This document shows, piece after piece, positions 46,413-57,823 of a stretch of DNA of 64,000 bases. The notes below the pieces were generated by a model that saw only the letters and a program-made list of their open reading frames with translations, ran no database searches and had not been told where the DNA came from. The stretch's first letter is position 1. Each line of letters starts with the position of its first letter. A program made the translations under genes and the position numbers. Source of the DNA: Plumapathes pennacea (Eukaryota > Cnidaria > Anthozoa > Antipatharia > Myriopathidae); contig OZ038467.1 in assembly GCA_964036295.1 (NCBI GenBank), forward strand, positions 4,395,001 to 4,459,000. Reading direction: 5' to 3'.

Positions 46413-47935
46413 TCCCCGAACGAAGTGAGGGAAATACTCACGACACTAATGCAGTAATATTATACCGCCTACTTGGGGACTCCAAGCCTGTCGCCATCTC
46501 GAAATTTAACGTTGTCTGTCAGTCAGTTTGTCAGTCAGTCTGTCGTACGACTTTAGGCGCGGTTACCCTGCTAACCAATAAGAAAGGCCGGATCGATCAC
46601 GTGTGCCCTGGCCTGTAGTTTTACTCAGCAATGTTGTTTTACTCCGAAATAAGAGAAATTAGATTTGAACGAAGCATTTAGATTTGAACGAAGCAACAAT
46701 ATATCGAAGCTGCGTTCACGAAAATGGAAAACTTAAAAACTGAAAAACTTGAAACACAACAGTCTCGCGAAGCTCGTCTTCAAATGAGAAGGGAACAGGG
46801 ACGAGCAAGGCGAAATCGTGAAACGAGCGAACAACAACGCATGAATGCCGATCGAAAGCGACATGAACGGAAACGGGTAACGCAGACAACTCCGCAAAGA
46901 GAACAGCACTTGAACGCAAATCGGAAACTTCAGGAGAAAAAGCGGGCCGAAGAGAAGACTCCGCAAGTTAAGACAACAGCGCATGAATGCCGACCAAAAG
47001 CGACATGAACAGAAGCGGGTAACACAGACAACTCCGCAAAGGGAACAGCGCTTGAAAGCAAATCGGGAGCTTCAGACGCCGTTTTGTGTTAAACTCAGAT
47101 ACTTATTTAGAAAGGACAAGCAACAAAGGTTAGTCAGTGGAAATCGAACAATCACCGTGACAAATATATATTTTGTAACTCGATCACTTCAAGAATGTAT
47201 TAAAATCTGTATGCTGATCATTTTCCCTTGAAGTATTGTTTTACTACGCTTCTGTTGCCAGTTTCGGCTACCGTATTTGCTCAGAGCAATCGGAACTTGG
47301 AGTCTTGAATGATTTAGTCAGATGTCTTATTTTTCTGTAATCTGACACGCGGTGATTGCAGCGAGAATCGTTCACAAGCCCTTAGAAGTATTACTGGGTC
47401 TGAAGCCCGTGTATAATTTGAAGTAAACTGTTCAAGTTTTGCTTTGATTCTGGGAGAAATTTTGCTGTTTTGAGTGGGTTCACATACAAAACAATTCGAG
47501 CCTATTAAATATGCATGCCTGAGTCTGGTGCATGCGGTAGTAAAAACAAATCGCACAGGAAGCCTATTTAATTGTACTGCCTATGAATTCAAAATTGGAA
47601 AATCAGTGTTCCTTTCAGTTCCCGTACTACGACGGCCGACCAACTTCAAACTTTGAGTATTAAATTTCGAGAACGTGCTTGGCAGACTGTATGAATTAAT
47701 TTGACGTGCCGACCGTGGGAAATACGTACTTCGTCACGCAATCGATTCTTTTTTCAACGCAAAAGTATAACACACACCATTCTTTTTCTCCTTCCTTTGC
47801 GTGTAGCACTTGAGTTCGAAGAAAAGATTGAGTCAACATTTCGGTAAAACAAAGGCTACTCTTATTGGGAGTTACCAAAGTAAAAGTCCCATCAATGGCA
47901 GAGTGAGGGGGTATATGCGATTATCGTATTTCTAG
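46413..47935 (+). mobile_element. Truncated Helitron, 1523 bp
   Basis: Starts with TC (TCCCCGAACGAAGTG) and ends with CTAG, preceded by a short hairpin ATGCGA-TTA-TCGTAT. It sits between A (46412) and T (47936) with no target duplication. Joining the flanks gives GATGAATTAATTAGTGCATG, identical to uninterrupted monomers. These are the diagnostic Helitron traits. It is too short for a Rep/helicase gene and carries only the start of one. Confidence 0.88.
46724..47230 (+). pseudogene. Frameshifted Helitron N-terminal protein fragment
   Basis: From ATG 46724 the frame encodes Arg/Glu/Gln-rich repeats (RMNADRKRHERKRVTQTTPQ followed by REQ) typical of the N-terminal region of animal Helitron proteins. 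The frame breaks near 46980, and a second copy of the same repeat (RMNADQKRHEQKRVTQTTPQ) continues in another frame before similarity ends. No Rep or helicase domain is present, so this is a dead fragment. Confidence 0.7.
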
Positions 47936-50449
47936 TTAGTGCATGATTTGCTGTAATTTGCTCTAATTTCTCTCGACGCGCGCGCTAGAAGTTTACAAAA
48001 ACTATGCAAACTCCGTCGGCATAGTCCCAGGAACGTTTCCTGAAAGTTTCATGCGATTCTGAGATGGTTGAAAAATCTTGGACTTTTGACAAAATACTAA
48101 GGCTATAGCACAGGGTTTTTTGCCGATTTTGACCAAAAATTGAAAACTCTTGAAACTTTCAGGAAACCTTCCTTGGACTATAAGAAGACTTTTTGCAATA
48201 CATTTGCCTTATCTATCTTGATCCGTTGCCGAGATATAGTAGCTTAACTCGAAAGGTGTGATGAATTAATTAGTGCATGATTTGCTGTAATTTGCTGTAA
48301 TTTCTCACGACGCGCGCGCTAAAAGTTTACAAAAACTATGCAAACTCCGTCGGCATAGTCCCAGGAACGTTTCCTGAAAGTTTCATGCGATTCTGAGATG
48401 GTTGAAAAATCTTGGAATTTTGACAAAATACTAAGGCTATAGCACAGGGTTTTTTGCCGATTTTGACCAAAAATTGAAAACTCTTGAAACTTTCAGGAAA
48501 CCTTCCTTGGACTATAAGAAGACTTTTTGCAATACATTTGCTTTATCTATCTTGATCCGTTGCCGAGATATAGCAGCTTAACTCGAAAGGTGTGATGAAT
48601 TAATTAGTGCATGATTTGCTGTAATTTGCTGTAATTTCTCACGACGTGCGCGCTAAAAGTTTACAAAAATTATGCAAACTCCGTCGGCATAGTCCCAGTA
48701 ACATTTCTTGAAAGTTTCATGGGATTCTGATATGGTTGAAAAATCTTGGAATTTTGACAAAATACTAAGGCTAGAGCACAGGGTTTTCTGTCAAAAATTG
48801 AAATTTCTTGAAACTTTCAGGAAACCTTCCTTGGACTATAAAAAGACTTTTTGCAATACATTTGCTTTATCTATTTTCGTCCGTTGCCGAGATAAAGCAG
48901 CTTATATTACGCTCCTTTGGTCGAAAGGTGTCATGGATTAATTAGTGTATATGATTTGCTGTAATTTGCTGTAATTTCTCTCGACGCGCGCGCTAAAAGT
49001 TTACAAAAGCTGTGCAGACTCCGTCGACGTAGTCCCAGTAATATTTCCTGAAAGTTTCATGCGATTCTGAGATGGTCGAAAAATCTTTGAATTTTGACAA
49101 AATACTAAGGCTATAGCACAGGGTTTTCTGTCAAAAATTGAAATTTCTTGAAACTTTCAGGAAATATTCCTTGGACTATAAAAAGACTTTTTGGAATACA
49201 TTTGCTTTATCTATCTTCGTCCGTTGCCGAGATATAGCAACTTATATTACGCTCTATTGCTCGAAAGGTGTCATGGATTAATTAGTGCATGATTTGCTGT
49301 AATTTGCTGTAATTTCTCACGACGCGTGCGCTAAAAGTTTACAAAAGCTGTGCAAACTCCGTCGGCGTAGTCCCAGTAATATTTCCTGAAAGTTTCATGC
49401 GATTCTGAGATGGTTGAAAAATCTTGGAATTTTGACGAAATACTAAGGCTATAGTACAGGGTTTTTTTGCCGATTTTGACCAAAAATTGAAAACTCTTGA
49501 AACTTTCAGGAAACCTTCCTTGGACTATAAGAAGACTTTTTGCAATACATTTGCCTTATCTATCTTCATCCGTTGCCGAGATATAGCAGCTTAACTCGAA
49601 AGGTATGATGAATTAATTAGTGCTTGATTTGCTGTAATTTGCTGTAATTGCTCACGACGCGCACGGTAAAAGTTTACAAAAACTATGCAAACTCCGTCGG
49701 CATAGTCCGAGTAACATTTTCTGAAAGTTTCATGCGATTCTGAGATGGTCGAAAAATCTTGGAATTTTGACGAAATACTAAGGCTATAGAACAGGGTTTT
49801 TTGTCAAAAATTGAAAATTTTTGAAACTTTCAGGAAACCTTTCTTGGACTTTAACAAGACTTTTTGCAATACATTTGTTTTATCTATTTTCATCCGTTGC
49901 CGAGATATAGCAGCTCAAATTACGCTCCTTTGCTCGAAAGGTGTGATGAATTAATTAGTGTATGATTTGCTGTAATTTGCTGTAATTTCTCACGACGCGC
50001 TCGCTAAAATTTTACAAAATCTATGTAAACTCCGTCGGTATATTCCCAGTAACATTTCCTGAAAGTTTCATGCGATTCTGAGATGGTCGAAAAATCTTCG
50101 ATTTTTGACAAAATACTAAGGCTATAGTACAAGGCTTTTTGTCAAAAATTGAAAATTCTTGAAACTTTCAGGAAACCTTCCTTGGACTATAACAAGACTT
50201 TTTGCAATACGTTTGCTTTATCTATCTTCATCCGTTGCCGAGATATAGCAGTTTAAATTACGCTCCTTTGCTCGAAAGGTGTCATGAATTAATTAGTGCA
50301 TGATTTGCTGTAATTTGCTGTAATTTCTCACGACGCGCACGCTAAAAGTTTATAATAACTATGCAAACTCCGTCGGCATAGTCTCAGTAACGTTTATTGA
50401 AAGTTTGATGCGATTCTGAGATGGTCAAAAAATCTTCGAATTTTGAGAA

Positions 50450-51701
50450 AATACTTAAAAAATACTCGAAACGTTTACATCAAAAGCTTTGGTATAATTC
50501 TAGGAACATGTACTGAATGTTTCATGCAATTCTAAGATTGAGGCGAAAATGGCAAATTTTGGATGAAATGGTAAGAAATACCCATGGTTTTTGTCAAAAA
50601 TCGCCGATTTTGAGGAAAAATTTAAAAGTCTTGAAAATTTGAGAAAACCTTCCTGGGACTTTGAGGAGTCATTTTGTAATACGTTTGTTTTGATTTTGTT
50701 TAGCCGTTGACTAGATATAATAAGAAAACTACACATAGCTATACCCCTGTTGTTTGAGAAGGGTAAAGTTTTACAGGTTGATTGCTCTATTATGCACGAC
50801 CCGCTTGACGAAATTCCCAAAAATGTTACATGAAAACCTTCGCTATAATTCTAGGAACATGTCCTGAAAGTTTCATGCGATTCTAAGATTGGTCCCAAAA
50901 TGGCCAATTTTGGAAAAAATGGTAAGGCTAATGCCCATGGTTTTTGTCTAAAATAGGCGATTTTCGGCAAAAATGTAAAAGTCTTGATACTTTGAGGAAA
51001 CTTTCCTGGGACTATGACGAGACGTTTTTGCATTTGTCTGATATTTTATTAGTCGTTGACGAGATGTAGCAAGAAAACTACGAATAATTATGCCTTGATG
51101 TTTGAGAAGGGTAAATTTTTAGGGGATGATTTGCTCTATTATGTAGGACTCGCTTTATGAAATATTTTATATCAAAACCTTCACTATAATCCTAGGAAGA
51201 TGTCCTGAAAGTTTCATGCAATTCTGAGTTTGGGTCCAAAATGGGTAATTTTGGAAAAATGGTAAGGCTTAGCTGCAGTTCTTGTCAAAAATAGCCGATT
51301 GTGAGCAAAATTTAAAACTTCTGAAACTTTCAGGAAACCCTTTTTGGCTAATGAGAAGAATTTTGCAATACATTTGTCTGATTTTTCTTCAGCTGTCATC
51401 GAGTTGTATCAAGAAATTTATGCATAATTACGTACGCTCTTCTGTTTTAGGGGATGATTTGCTTTATTAGTCGCAACCTGCTCTATGAAATATCCCCATA
51501 TCTTTTTATCAAAACCTTTGCTGTACTCCCAGGAACATTTCCTGAAAGGTTCATACAATTCTGAGATTAGACCGAAAATGGCCAAGTTTTGAAAAAAAAA
51601 AAAATAAATAAATAAAAAAATAAATAAAAATAAATAAAAAAATAAAAAGGAATTAAGGTTATAGCCCAAGGTATGTTAAAAATAGCCGATTTTGAGCAAA
51701 G
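50450..51701. repeat. Right edge of array: diverged longer monomers
   Basis: About four units of the same longer type as the left edge, decaying toward 51701 and ending in a TAAA-rich stretch (51588-51650). The last partial unit is duplicated at 57824-58068. Confidence 0.8.
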
Positions 51702-52715
51702 TCCATTGTTTAAGCTGATTTGCATTGACTTTAGCACAGGAGTGGCTTGACGTTTGAAATAGGCCTTAGATTGAAGAGTATAGTGACCTTTACTTAGAGG
51801 GCTATCACTGTAGTGGAAGTCAAGGTGGGAAAAGGAGAAAATAGAAAATAGGTGGGCATGGGGGGTATAGTACCTGAAAATACTTTGGATTATGAATGCG
51901 AGTGCATAAAAATGCTCTCTTTAGACCAAGGGTGCCTAAATTTTTGTCGCGGAAATCTCACTTCGACTTTCCGCTCCGCCGGTTCAACAACGTACACTCG
52001 AGGACTGTATCTTTCACGTTCTTTATTCCAACCGATCATCTTACTCTTTCACTCCGTATTACACAATCTGTCTCACAATCTGTTACACAATCTTCTCGTG
52101 TTAGTCACGAGGCGTCGTTTTACAGTAATAGGTTTACTATCAATTATTGGTAGTGTAATATTAAACGTAACATAAACAGAATCTTAATTACTTAATTAAC
52201 TAACTATACGGTAAACACTGACGCAAAATACAACAATTCTTATTGCAGTAAAGACCAATTTCTCCTCAGCCCTGCCTCCCACATGTTTTTGTGAACGGTC
52301 ACTTCATGGCTTCTTATCAATATCTTTCCCTAATATTTAACTTTAAGTTAATTAAACCCTCTTAGAATTACAAATACTATGGTAGATGTCATTAACTTGA
52401 CCACTAACTAATATTGCTAATAATGTGTATTATTAGTAAAAACTAAAAATTTATATAGAAAGAATTTATTTTTTCCTTTGTCCACCTATAGTTATATATT
52501 ATAAGTCTATTTCTACTTTACAGTCAATACACTTTGAATCAGTCTACATATAAATATATTGTTCTACTACCAAAATGGAATTTAAAAGAATAATCTTTGA
52601 AGTTGTAAAAGTAATCATTTGTCAAAACTAATTATATTATATAATATTATACCAACAAAATACCAATGAGAGGTTTTATCAGAAATTGAAAAGTGGTGTC
52701 TGGCATTAATATCTA

Positions 52716-52717
<2 letters not shown>

Positions 52718-52788
<71 letters not shown>
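52718..52788. repeat. (AT)n microsatellite
   Basis: Uninterrupted AT dinucleotide run. The equivalent in copy 2 is 58957-59022. In copy 1 the 1.1 kb insertion starts where the run ends, and AT-rich TATAGA repeats resume at 53890. Confidence 0.9.
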
Positions 52789-52791
<3 letters not shown>

Positions 52792-53890
52792 GCAATATAA
52801 CACGAGTTTCCATGTCTATGTACTCTTATATAAACACGCGGGATGTTGGGAGAACACGAGAAAAAGTTCAAAATCACGAGCCGCTTCGGCGAGTGATTTT
52901 GAACTTTTTCGAGTGTTCTCACAACATCCCAAGTGTTTATATAAGAGTACATAGACATGGAAACGAGTGTCATATTGCTTTTATAAAATAACGAAGCTTT
53001 TATTACCTGAAAGAACTTTATATTGAAAATGATCAAGTTCAAGATTCTCCCGAAAACCGTCAAAACGCACGCTCGTCCAATCGGAAAGTCTGTTTCACGG
53101 CACTTCGCTCAAGTCAGTCCATGAATGAAAACGGAACACCACTCCCGTTCACTTGAAAAACTTGACAGGCTGCTAAATGAAAGTGAATTTCGCAAGAAAT
53201 GTGTCGGATATTAGTACCACTGTTTGTCAAGAATTCAAAAGAACCGGCGAGAATGTTTTGAGCCGTCAGGTTTCAACTTTCAGGACAACGGTGTCACTCG
53301 ACGTAAACATGTCTGCACAACAACACTATTCTGCTGAAGAAGGTAGTTTGTACATTTGTTTGCTTTACTTGAGCATTACTTGAACTCTTCCGGACGACAG
53401 TCAACTCCATTGAATTGACTCAACAGCTTTTGTGCCACCTAGCCGACAGCCGAGACAGACTCATTAGCGAAGACTGTTTGTGCCTTCATCACCATAAACC
53501 TACAATTATTCGTGTGGAACTCCGGTGATCTAAGCCATCTAGTTACTAGCTACGAGCCACAGGAGACGAAGGTATAAAGGTTAGAAACTTTAGAGAATGT
53601 TCTTTGACTGTGTAATTGTTGGCTTTCCGTCTCACGGTTTCCGAATTAAATTTCATGCAATATTCGGACAACTTTTCTTCACGCTGCTTCACTAATTGCA
53701 CATGATTTGCACACGGCTTCACTATTTGCTCTAATAGCCCACTGCAGTTTCTGGAACACATGAATCTTTGAAGTAGGGGACGACACGCAGTCTTTTTATT
53801 TCAGGATTCGTCATTTCCATGTCTTTGTACTTATTTATAAAATGGTTTTTTAACCAATCAGAGTGCGCGTAGTATCATAGTTATTTTATA
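52788..53890. mobile_element. Copy-1-specific insertion with long palindrome
   Basis: About 1.1 kb that is absent from copy 2. At 52797-52975 it has a near-perfect inverted repeat: CGAGTTTCCATGTCTATGTA, then TCTTATATAAACAC, mirrored around CCGCTTCGGCGAG. A third diverged arm (TTTCCATGTCTTTGTACTT) lies near its right end at 53815. A short ATG frame at 53310 may be exon-like but has no recognised domain. Confidence 0.7.
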
Positions 53891-53991
53891 AATATATATA
53901 TAGATATATATAGATATATATAGATATATATAGATATATATATATAGATATATATATATTTTTTAACACTCTATTACACATAATCAACTAA

Positions 53992-54198
53992 TTAACCCTT
54001 CTACTCTCAAGAGTGATCAACTTCAATTTTCTCCTTCAGTTTCTCACCAGAGATACATCATACAGTAGGGAGAACTTAGCTTTTGACACCTTGCTCAGAT
54101 GACAGCTATCAATTCTCACTGCACACTGCTCACTTATACATTTTCTTCTTAAAAGGTTGGGAGAATCTGCTTTTTGAACTTGGGAGTGAAAGGGTTAA
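53992..54198. mobile_element. Short TTAA-ended MITE (copy 1)
   Basis: Begins TTAACCCTTCTACTCTCAAG and ends CTTGGGAGTGAAAGGGTTAA, an imperfect inverted pair. The same element occurs at 59060-59266, and a degraded relative lies near 14480. Confidence 0.65.
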
Positions 54199-54774
54199 GT
54201 ATAAAATATCTGCTATTATAGTGCATTTCATTCCTTAGTTCATAATTAACACAAAGTAGCCCTTTGTAGTAACACTGATGATACTGTGCTTCAAACTAAA
54301 GTTGTCGAACCCCTCCCATCACAGAAGATTAAACTCAAATGAAGTTCTTGCACTGCAAAGAGAATACCAGTGAATAAACCTGACTATGACAACTATATTG
54401 GGGAAAAAGGGCTCAGGTAGCTATGATAACAAATGCAATGATCAAATCAATTCCAACTATTACCAAATGCTTAAGAGGATATTGTTTGGTTGGCACGTTT
54501 TCTTGGGTTGTGAAAGGGCTCAGATAACTATGATAACAAATGCATTGATCAAATCAATTCCAACTATTACCAAATCCCCCTCCCTCCACCCTGAACAATC
54601 CTGTGTTGCCTGGTAGTGGGAACTGCCATGGAATCACAATATCGGTGGTTGGGAAATTCATATCCATAACTGCAAAATCTTGGGGTGTTCGCCTGGGGAA
54701 GGGGAGAAGGGGAATGGTTGGAGTTGGAATAGATTGGTACATGATTCACTACACATTACCTCTAATTAAGATGA

Positions 54775-56316
54775 CTATGATCTGTCAGCTATAGTTTGTG
54801 TGTAGCCGTTGCTGCGCAGTAATGGTTCAGACTCACCATCTGCATCTTGCAACTTCCCTGCTCTCTCCTTTCTTTTCTGCAGGAAGACCTGTATTGGGAG
54901 TATACTCACAAGCAGGCATCCCAGGCAAATAAAGCCAACAGACACCCATGGCAAGGCTTCCATTAGCATAAGCACTTCTTTCATCGAATCAGCTGCTGCA
55001 GCGTCGATTGTGACACTGCTGTTGAAGTATACCAGCGGAAGTAAGACAGGCTTTATACCTTGTGTCTGCGGGATACCGGCTATTGGCTCAACTTGAACAT
55101 TCAGTTGAAATCTTATGTCGACATGAAGAGGGAGGCCAAAGTGAGGCTCGATGTGCAAGAATGTGGCATGCTCTTCTTTATTGGGGGACAGCCCGCGGAC
55201 AGCCTCGATCAGTGACTGGTCCCCTTGGTAGAAATGAGGCTGCGATGTTAGGATGACAGGAAGCACCACTGGGGCATCTTTGCAAACACTGGTATCAAGA
55301 ATGCCAGTGGGAAAACAACCGTTTGGGCAAAAACCAGCATTCTCAGGGTTCAGGGTTGTGTTCTGCCACACCTCAATTGGGTATGTAAACCGCAAGGTAT
55401 CTATGCCACGAACAGAGATGTGAGAGTCGTACTCAAAGTAGACTGACCTACAGAGTTGTACGAAGAAAGCGTACAATCTATCAGTAGTTTTGGTGTCAGG
55501 TGCGAACTGTGTGCCATCACTGCCGTTGATCATGTCCGCCCAGGGGCTTTTCCAGAGTCCCACAGCCTTCTTTCCCTTCCATCTTTGCCAAACTAACACC
55601 TTGTTTATGTCGCTGGCTCCTGTGTAGGCAGTTACCCAGCCGTCCAGGGTGTTGTTATACATCAGCGTGAAGACAGGGTCCATTTCTGGAATGAAATCCA
55701 ATTTGAATCTTTTCCTCAGCTCTGCAAAGAACTCAAACACTGGATCACGGTAACCCCAGACAAGATCCTGCACTGTGAGTGTCTTGAAGAAATCCTCTTT
55801 AAACATGGAGAAAAGAAAACGGAAAGCAAGCGAAGCTCCTGGATACATCTTCGACACTTGTGACAAAATCACGAGCGGCACATTTGGTAGGGTGATGGTG
55901 TCGATCTGTGGGTTACACGAAGCGCAGGACGACTCGGAGTCGAAGATGTATTTGGTAAATTTGTTGAAGGAGACTGTGTCATTGTCGTTCCAAGACACGT
56001 TTCGTTTGTCTTGGTAAACCCGGTACGAATAGGGCCCTCGTTGCACCAAAAACGGTGGCTGGCCTAATTTCATTTCGTCCGGGTTTTCCACGCAGAACAT
56101 GTAGAACTGCGTGTAGATCGGAATAGATGGTGCCTTCCATGCCGAGTACATCTTTGAATGTGGACTTAGCACCAGTTGGTCATCGATTAAAGTCTGTAAC
56201 CAACGCTGTGCGTAAGAACAGCTCAGTGCTCCGAGTAAAACGAGGAGAAGACCAAGCGCAAGGTATATTTTAGCTGCTTTTCTTGTGCAGCAGCAAGATC
56301 CCTTCCTTTCAGCCAT
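54775..56316 (-). CDS. LIMP-2-like CD36-family scavenger receptor, copy A (intronless)
   Basis: 513 residues from ATG at 56316; the in-frame TTG upstream is ignored. CD36 family layout: a short cytosolic N-terminus with three adjacent Cys (possible palmitoylation), a TM at about 14-36, a large lumenal domain with several N-glycosylation sites (NVS, NDT, NNT, NGS, NTT, NSS), the conserved Cys-rich region FCPNGCFPTGILDTSVC, a TM at about 457-479, and a 34-residue tail. The tail holds ESEPLLR, an acidic dileucine motif matching the lysosomal sorting signal of vertebrate LIMP-2/SCARB2 (ERAPLIR). Family members carry lipids, or in LIMP-2 deliver a lysosomal hydrolase. Single-exon structure is unusual for this family in vertebrates. 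The paralogue at 59843 differs at only a handful of residues. Confidence 0.9.
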   Translation of the reverse strand: MAERKGSCCCTRKAAKIYLALGLLLVLLGALSCSYAQRWLQTLIDDQLVLSPHSKMYSAWKAPSIPIYTQFYMFCVENPDEMKLGQPPFLVQRGPYSYRVYQDKRNVSWNDNDTVSFNKFTKYIFDSESSCASCNPQIDTITLPNVPLVILSQVSKMYPGASLAFRFLFSMFKEDFFKTLTVQDLVWGYRDPVFEFFAELRKRFKLDFIPEMDPVFTLMYNNTLDGWVTAYTGASDINKVLVWQRWKGKKAVGLWKSPWADMINGSDGTQFAPDTKTTDRLYAFFVQLCRSVYFEYDSHISVRGIDTLRFTYPIEVWQNTTLNPENAGFCPNGCFPTGILDTSVCKDAPVVLPVILTSQPHFYQGDQSLIEAVRGLSPNKEEHATFLHIEPHFGLPLHVDIRFQLNVQVEPIAGIPQTQGIKPVLLPLVYFNSSVTIDAAAADSMKEVLMLMEALPWVSVGFICLGCLLVSILPIQVFLQKRKERAGKLQDADGESEPLLRSNGYTQTIADRS

Positions 56317-56373
56317 GCAGGTCAATCACGTTTTCGTGAGTCGTAGCAGCCGCGTGACCACACGGGTATCGTG

Positions 56374-56385
56374 ATAATATATATA
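56374..56385 (-). promoter_or_regulatory. Candidate TATA element of receptor copy A
   Basis: CTATATATATTA on the minus strand, about 60-70 bp before the ATG. It is preserved in copy B at 61443-61454. The short distance to the ATG makes this tentative. Confidence 0.3.
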
Positions 56386-56820
56386 GTCTGCTTTAGCTAC
56401 GTTACGTAACTGATTATATAACACCCAGCTGCTAATGCAGTTCGGATTACACTGGGCGTGTTTTATCGAGTTCCGGAGAAATTTTCCACGCGTTGATTGT
56501 ATCCTGGTGTTTCCAATATTTGTCTTGTCTGTCGTCTTGTCTAGTGTATTTGATATAGTTGAGTGTGCTGCTCGGGGTACCAAGGAATGAGGGCTGTTTC
56601 GTCCGGTGGGATTAGCATTCAGCCAAATATTTAAGCGGAGGATTCCATTGTTGCCGTGTTGAACAGAAACCCGCTTCGTAACCTGGCTCATCAGGCGAGC
56701 TTTCAAGCGATCACGCGAGTCTCTTTTCTTTCTTTGTTTGGTGTCATTGTTATTCATACGGGCACCTCGTTCCCAGACGATGGCTGTTATTTTGGTCTGC
56801 GGTCTGCAGTCGGCAACGGA

Positions 56821-57823
56821 GGTAAGTACTTCACGTAACCCTAATATAATGATAATCTTTGTAGTCACCTATACCGCGGAAATTCTGTCTACCATTTTTC
56901 CGGTCTAATCTCATTGTGGTTTTGCTATCCAATTTAGTTGTCTACCCAAACGGAAGTTTGTAATCGCTGTACGTGCTCCCTGAGCGTACTTAACCGCGAG
57001 TTTGTAGAGTTGAGTGGAGTTGAGTTAGAGTTGTGACTTGGAGCTCGAGCTCTCCGTTAGTCTCGAAGCTCTAGAGCTCAGCAGTTTCACGAATAAAGAA
57101 GTCCAGAAGCGAGTCCCCTAAAATCTGCTCCGTAACAGATTTCTGGTGGAGAATCCGGGCACAACCGTTCCCGGTAAGACCTCTCAGTCTTGTAGTGAGT
57201 ATATCGAAGTTGTGAGTGTATTGCCAAGCCAGGCAACATGTAAAGTGTAAAGTAAGAACAATATGTAACAAAAAAATCTAGGAAAAAAAAAAAAAAAAAA
57301 AAAAGGAAAAGAAAAAGAAATTATGTATGTTATGGTTATATAGTCAACTGATTGATGTGTCGTTCCGAATGTTTGATAATCAATGCTAGGCGTCTATTGT
57401 GATGTTCATGCAGCAAGCTGACGATTTTTCCAAATTGATCGTGATCTCGCTGTGAGTTGATACGGTATTGTTCGCGAGTTCGTCTTGGGTTAATTTAAGG
57501 TTTCAAACTGTTGACTCGAAGCAAAACTAAGGCTTTGACTGACTCCTCAAAAGCAAAATCGGGTTTGGATCTAGACGAACCGGTAGCGCAATCGGTCTTG
57601 TCAGAATTAGAATCAGAATCAGAATCAGAGTCGACGGAATCATTTACCGACGAAATTGAAATAACAGAAAGTTTCATGGCAGACGGCGGAGACCCAACGG
57701 CTCAGACCACAGTACCCTTAACGGCAAAAGATGTTCTCCAGCTATTGGAGGACCAAAACCAGCGTTTTGCCGAGAAATGGAACACTCAAACAATCGCTTT
57801 GGCGAAAATTGTCGAAAACTCAA
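56821..57823 (+). mobile_element. LTR retroelement 5' end, truncated
   Basis: Unique sequence between the two duplication copies. Bases near 57139-57160 (TTTCTGGTGGAGAATCCGGG) look like the primer-binding region just after an LTR. A single open frame then runs through 57511-57823 (in-frame ATG at 57676), with a Ser/Glu-rich segment and a Gln/Leu-rich helix of gag type. It stops where copy 2 of the segmental duplication begins, so everything downstream of early gag is missing. The LTR start cannot be fixed. Ty3 or BEL type is not distinguishable here. Confidence 0.5.
57511..57823 (+). pseudogene. Truncated gag-like frame
   Basis: A frame of about 104 codons with acidic Ser-Glu repeats and a helix (DVLQLLEDQNQRFAEKW) like the N-terminus of retroelement gag proteins. 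It is cut by the duplication boundary at 57824 and has no nucleocapsid, protease or polymerase. Non-functional. Confidence 0.45.

Larger units (their letters stand above)
31250..51701. repeat. Satellite array, about fifty monomers of 324/335 bp
   Basis: Head-to-tail copies recur at about 324 or 335 bp; the two lengths differ by an 11-bp duplication of GCTGTAATTTG. Successive copies of TGAGATGGTT at 32441, 32765, 33099, 33423 and 33758 show this directly. Every unit carries TTGCCGAGATATAGCAGCTT and CCTGAAAGTTTCATGCGATT. Core units are very similar and edge units more diverged, the pattern expected from unequal exchange. Short open frames inside the units (such as identical 60-codon frames at 43067 and 44061) are by-products of repetition. 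Two transposons interrupt the array. Confidence 0.95.
51473..56820. repeat. Segmental duplication, copy 1 (5.3 kb)
   Basis: Starts inside the last satellite monomer (GCAACCTGCTCTATG) and ends at CGGCAACGGA. It matches 57824-61888 almost base for base apart from extra sequence in this copy at about 52012-52132 and 52788-53890. It contains the first full scavenger receptor gene. Confidence 0.93.

Noticed and set aside
31250-51701. CRISPR-like array
   Set aside because: Units are contiguous long repeats without unique spacers, in a eukaryotic context.
51852-52175. 107-codon frame at the left of the segmental duplication
   Set aside because: The matching frame in copy 2 (58220-58423) is disrupted by a 120-bp length difference and has no recognisable features; likely chance.
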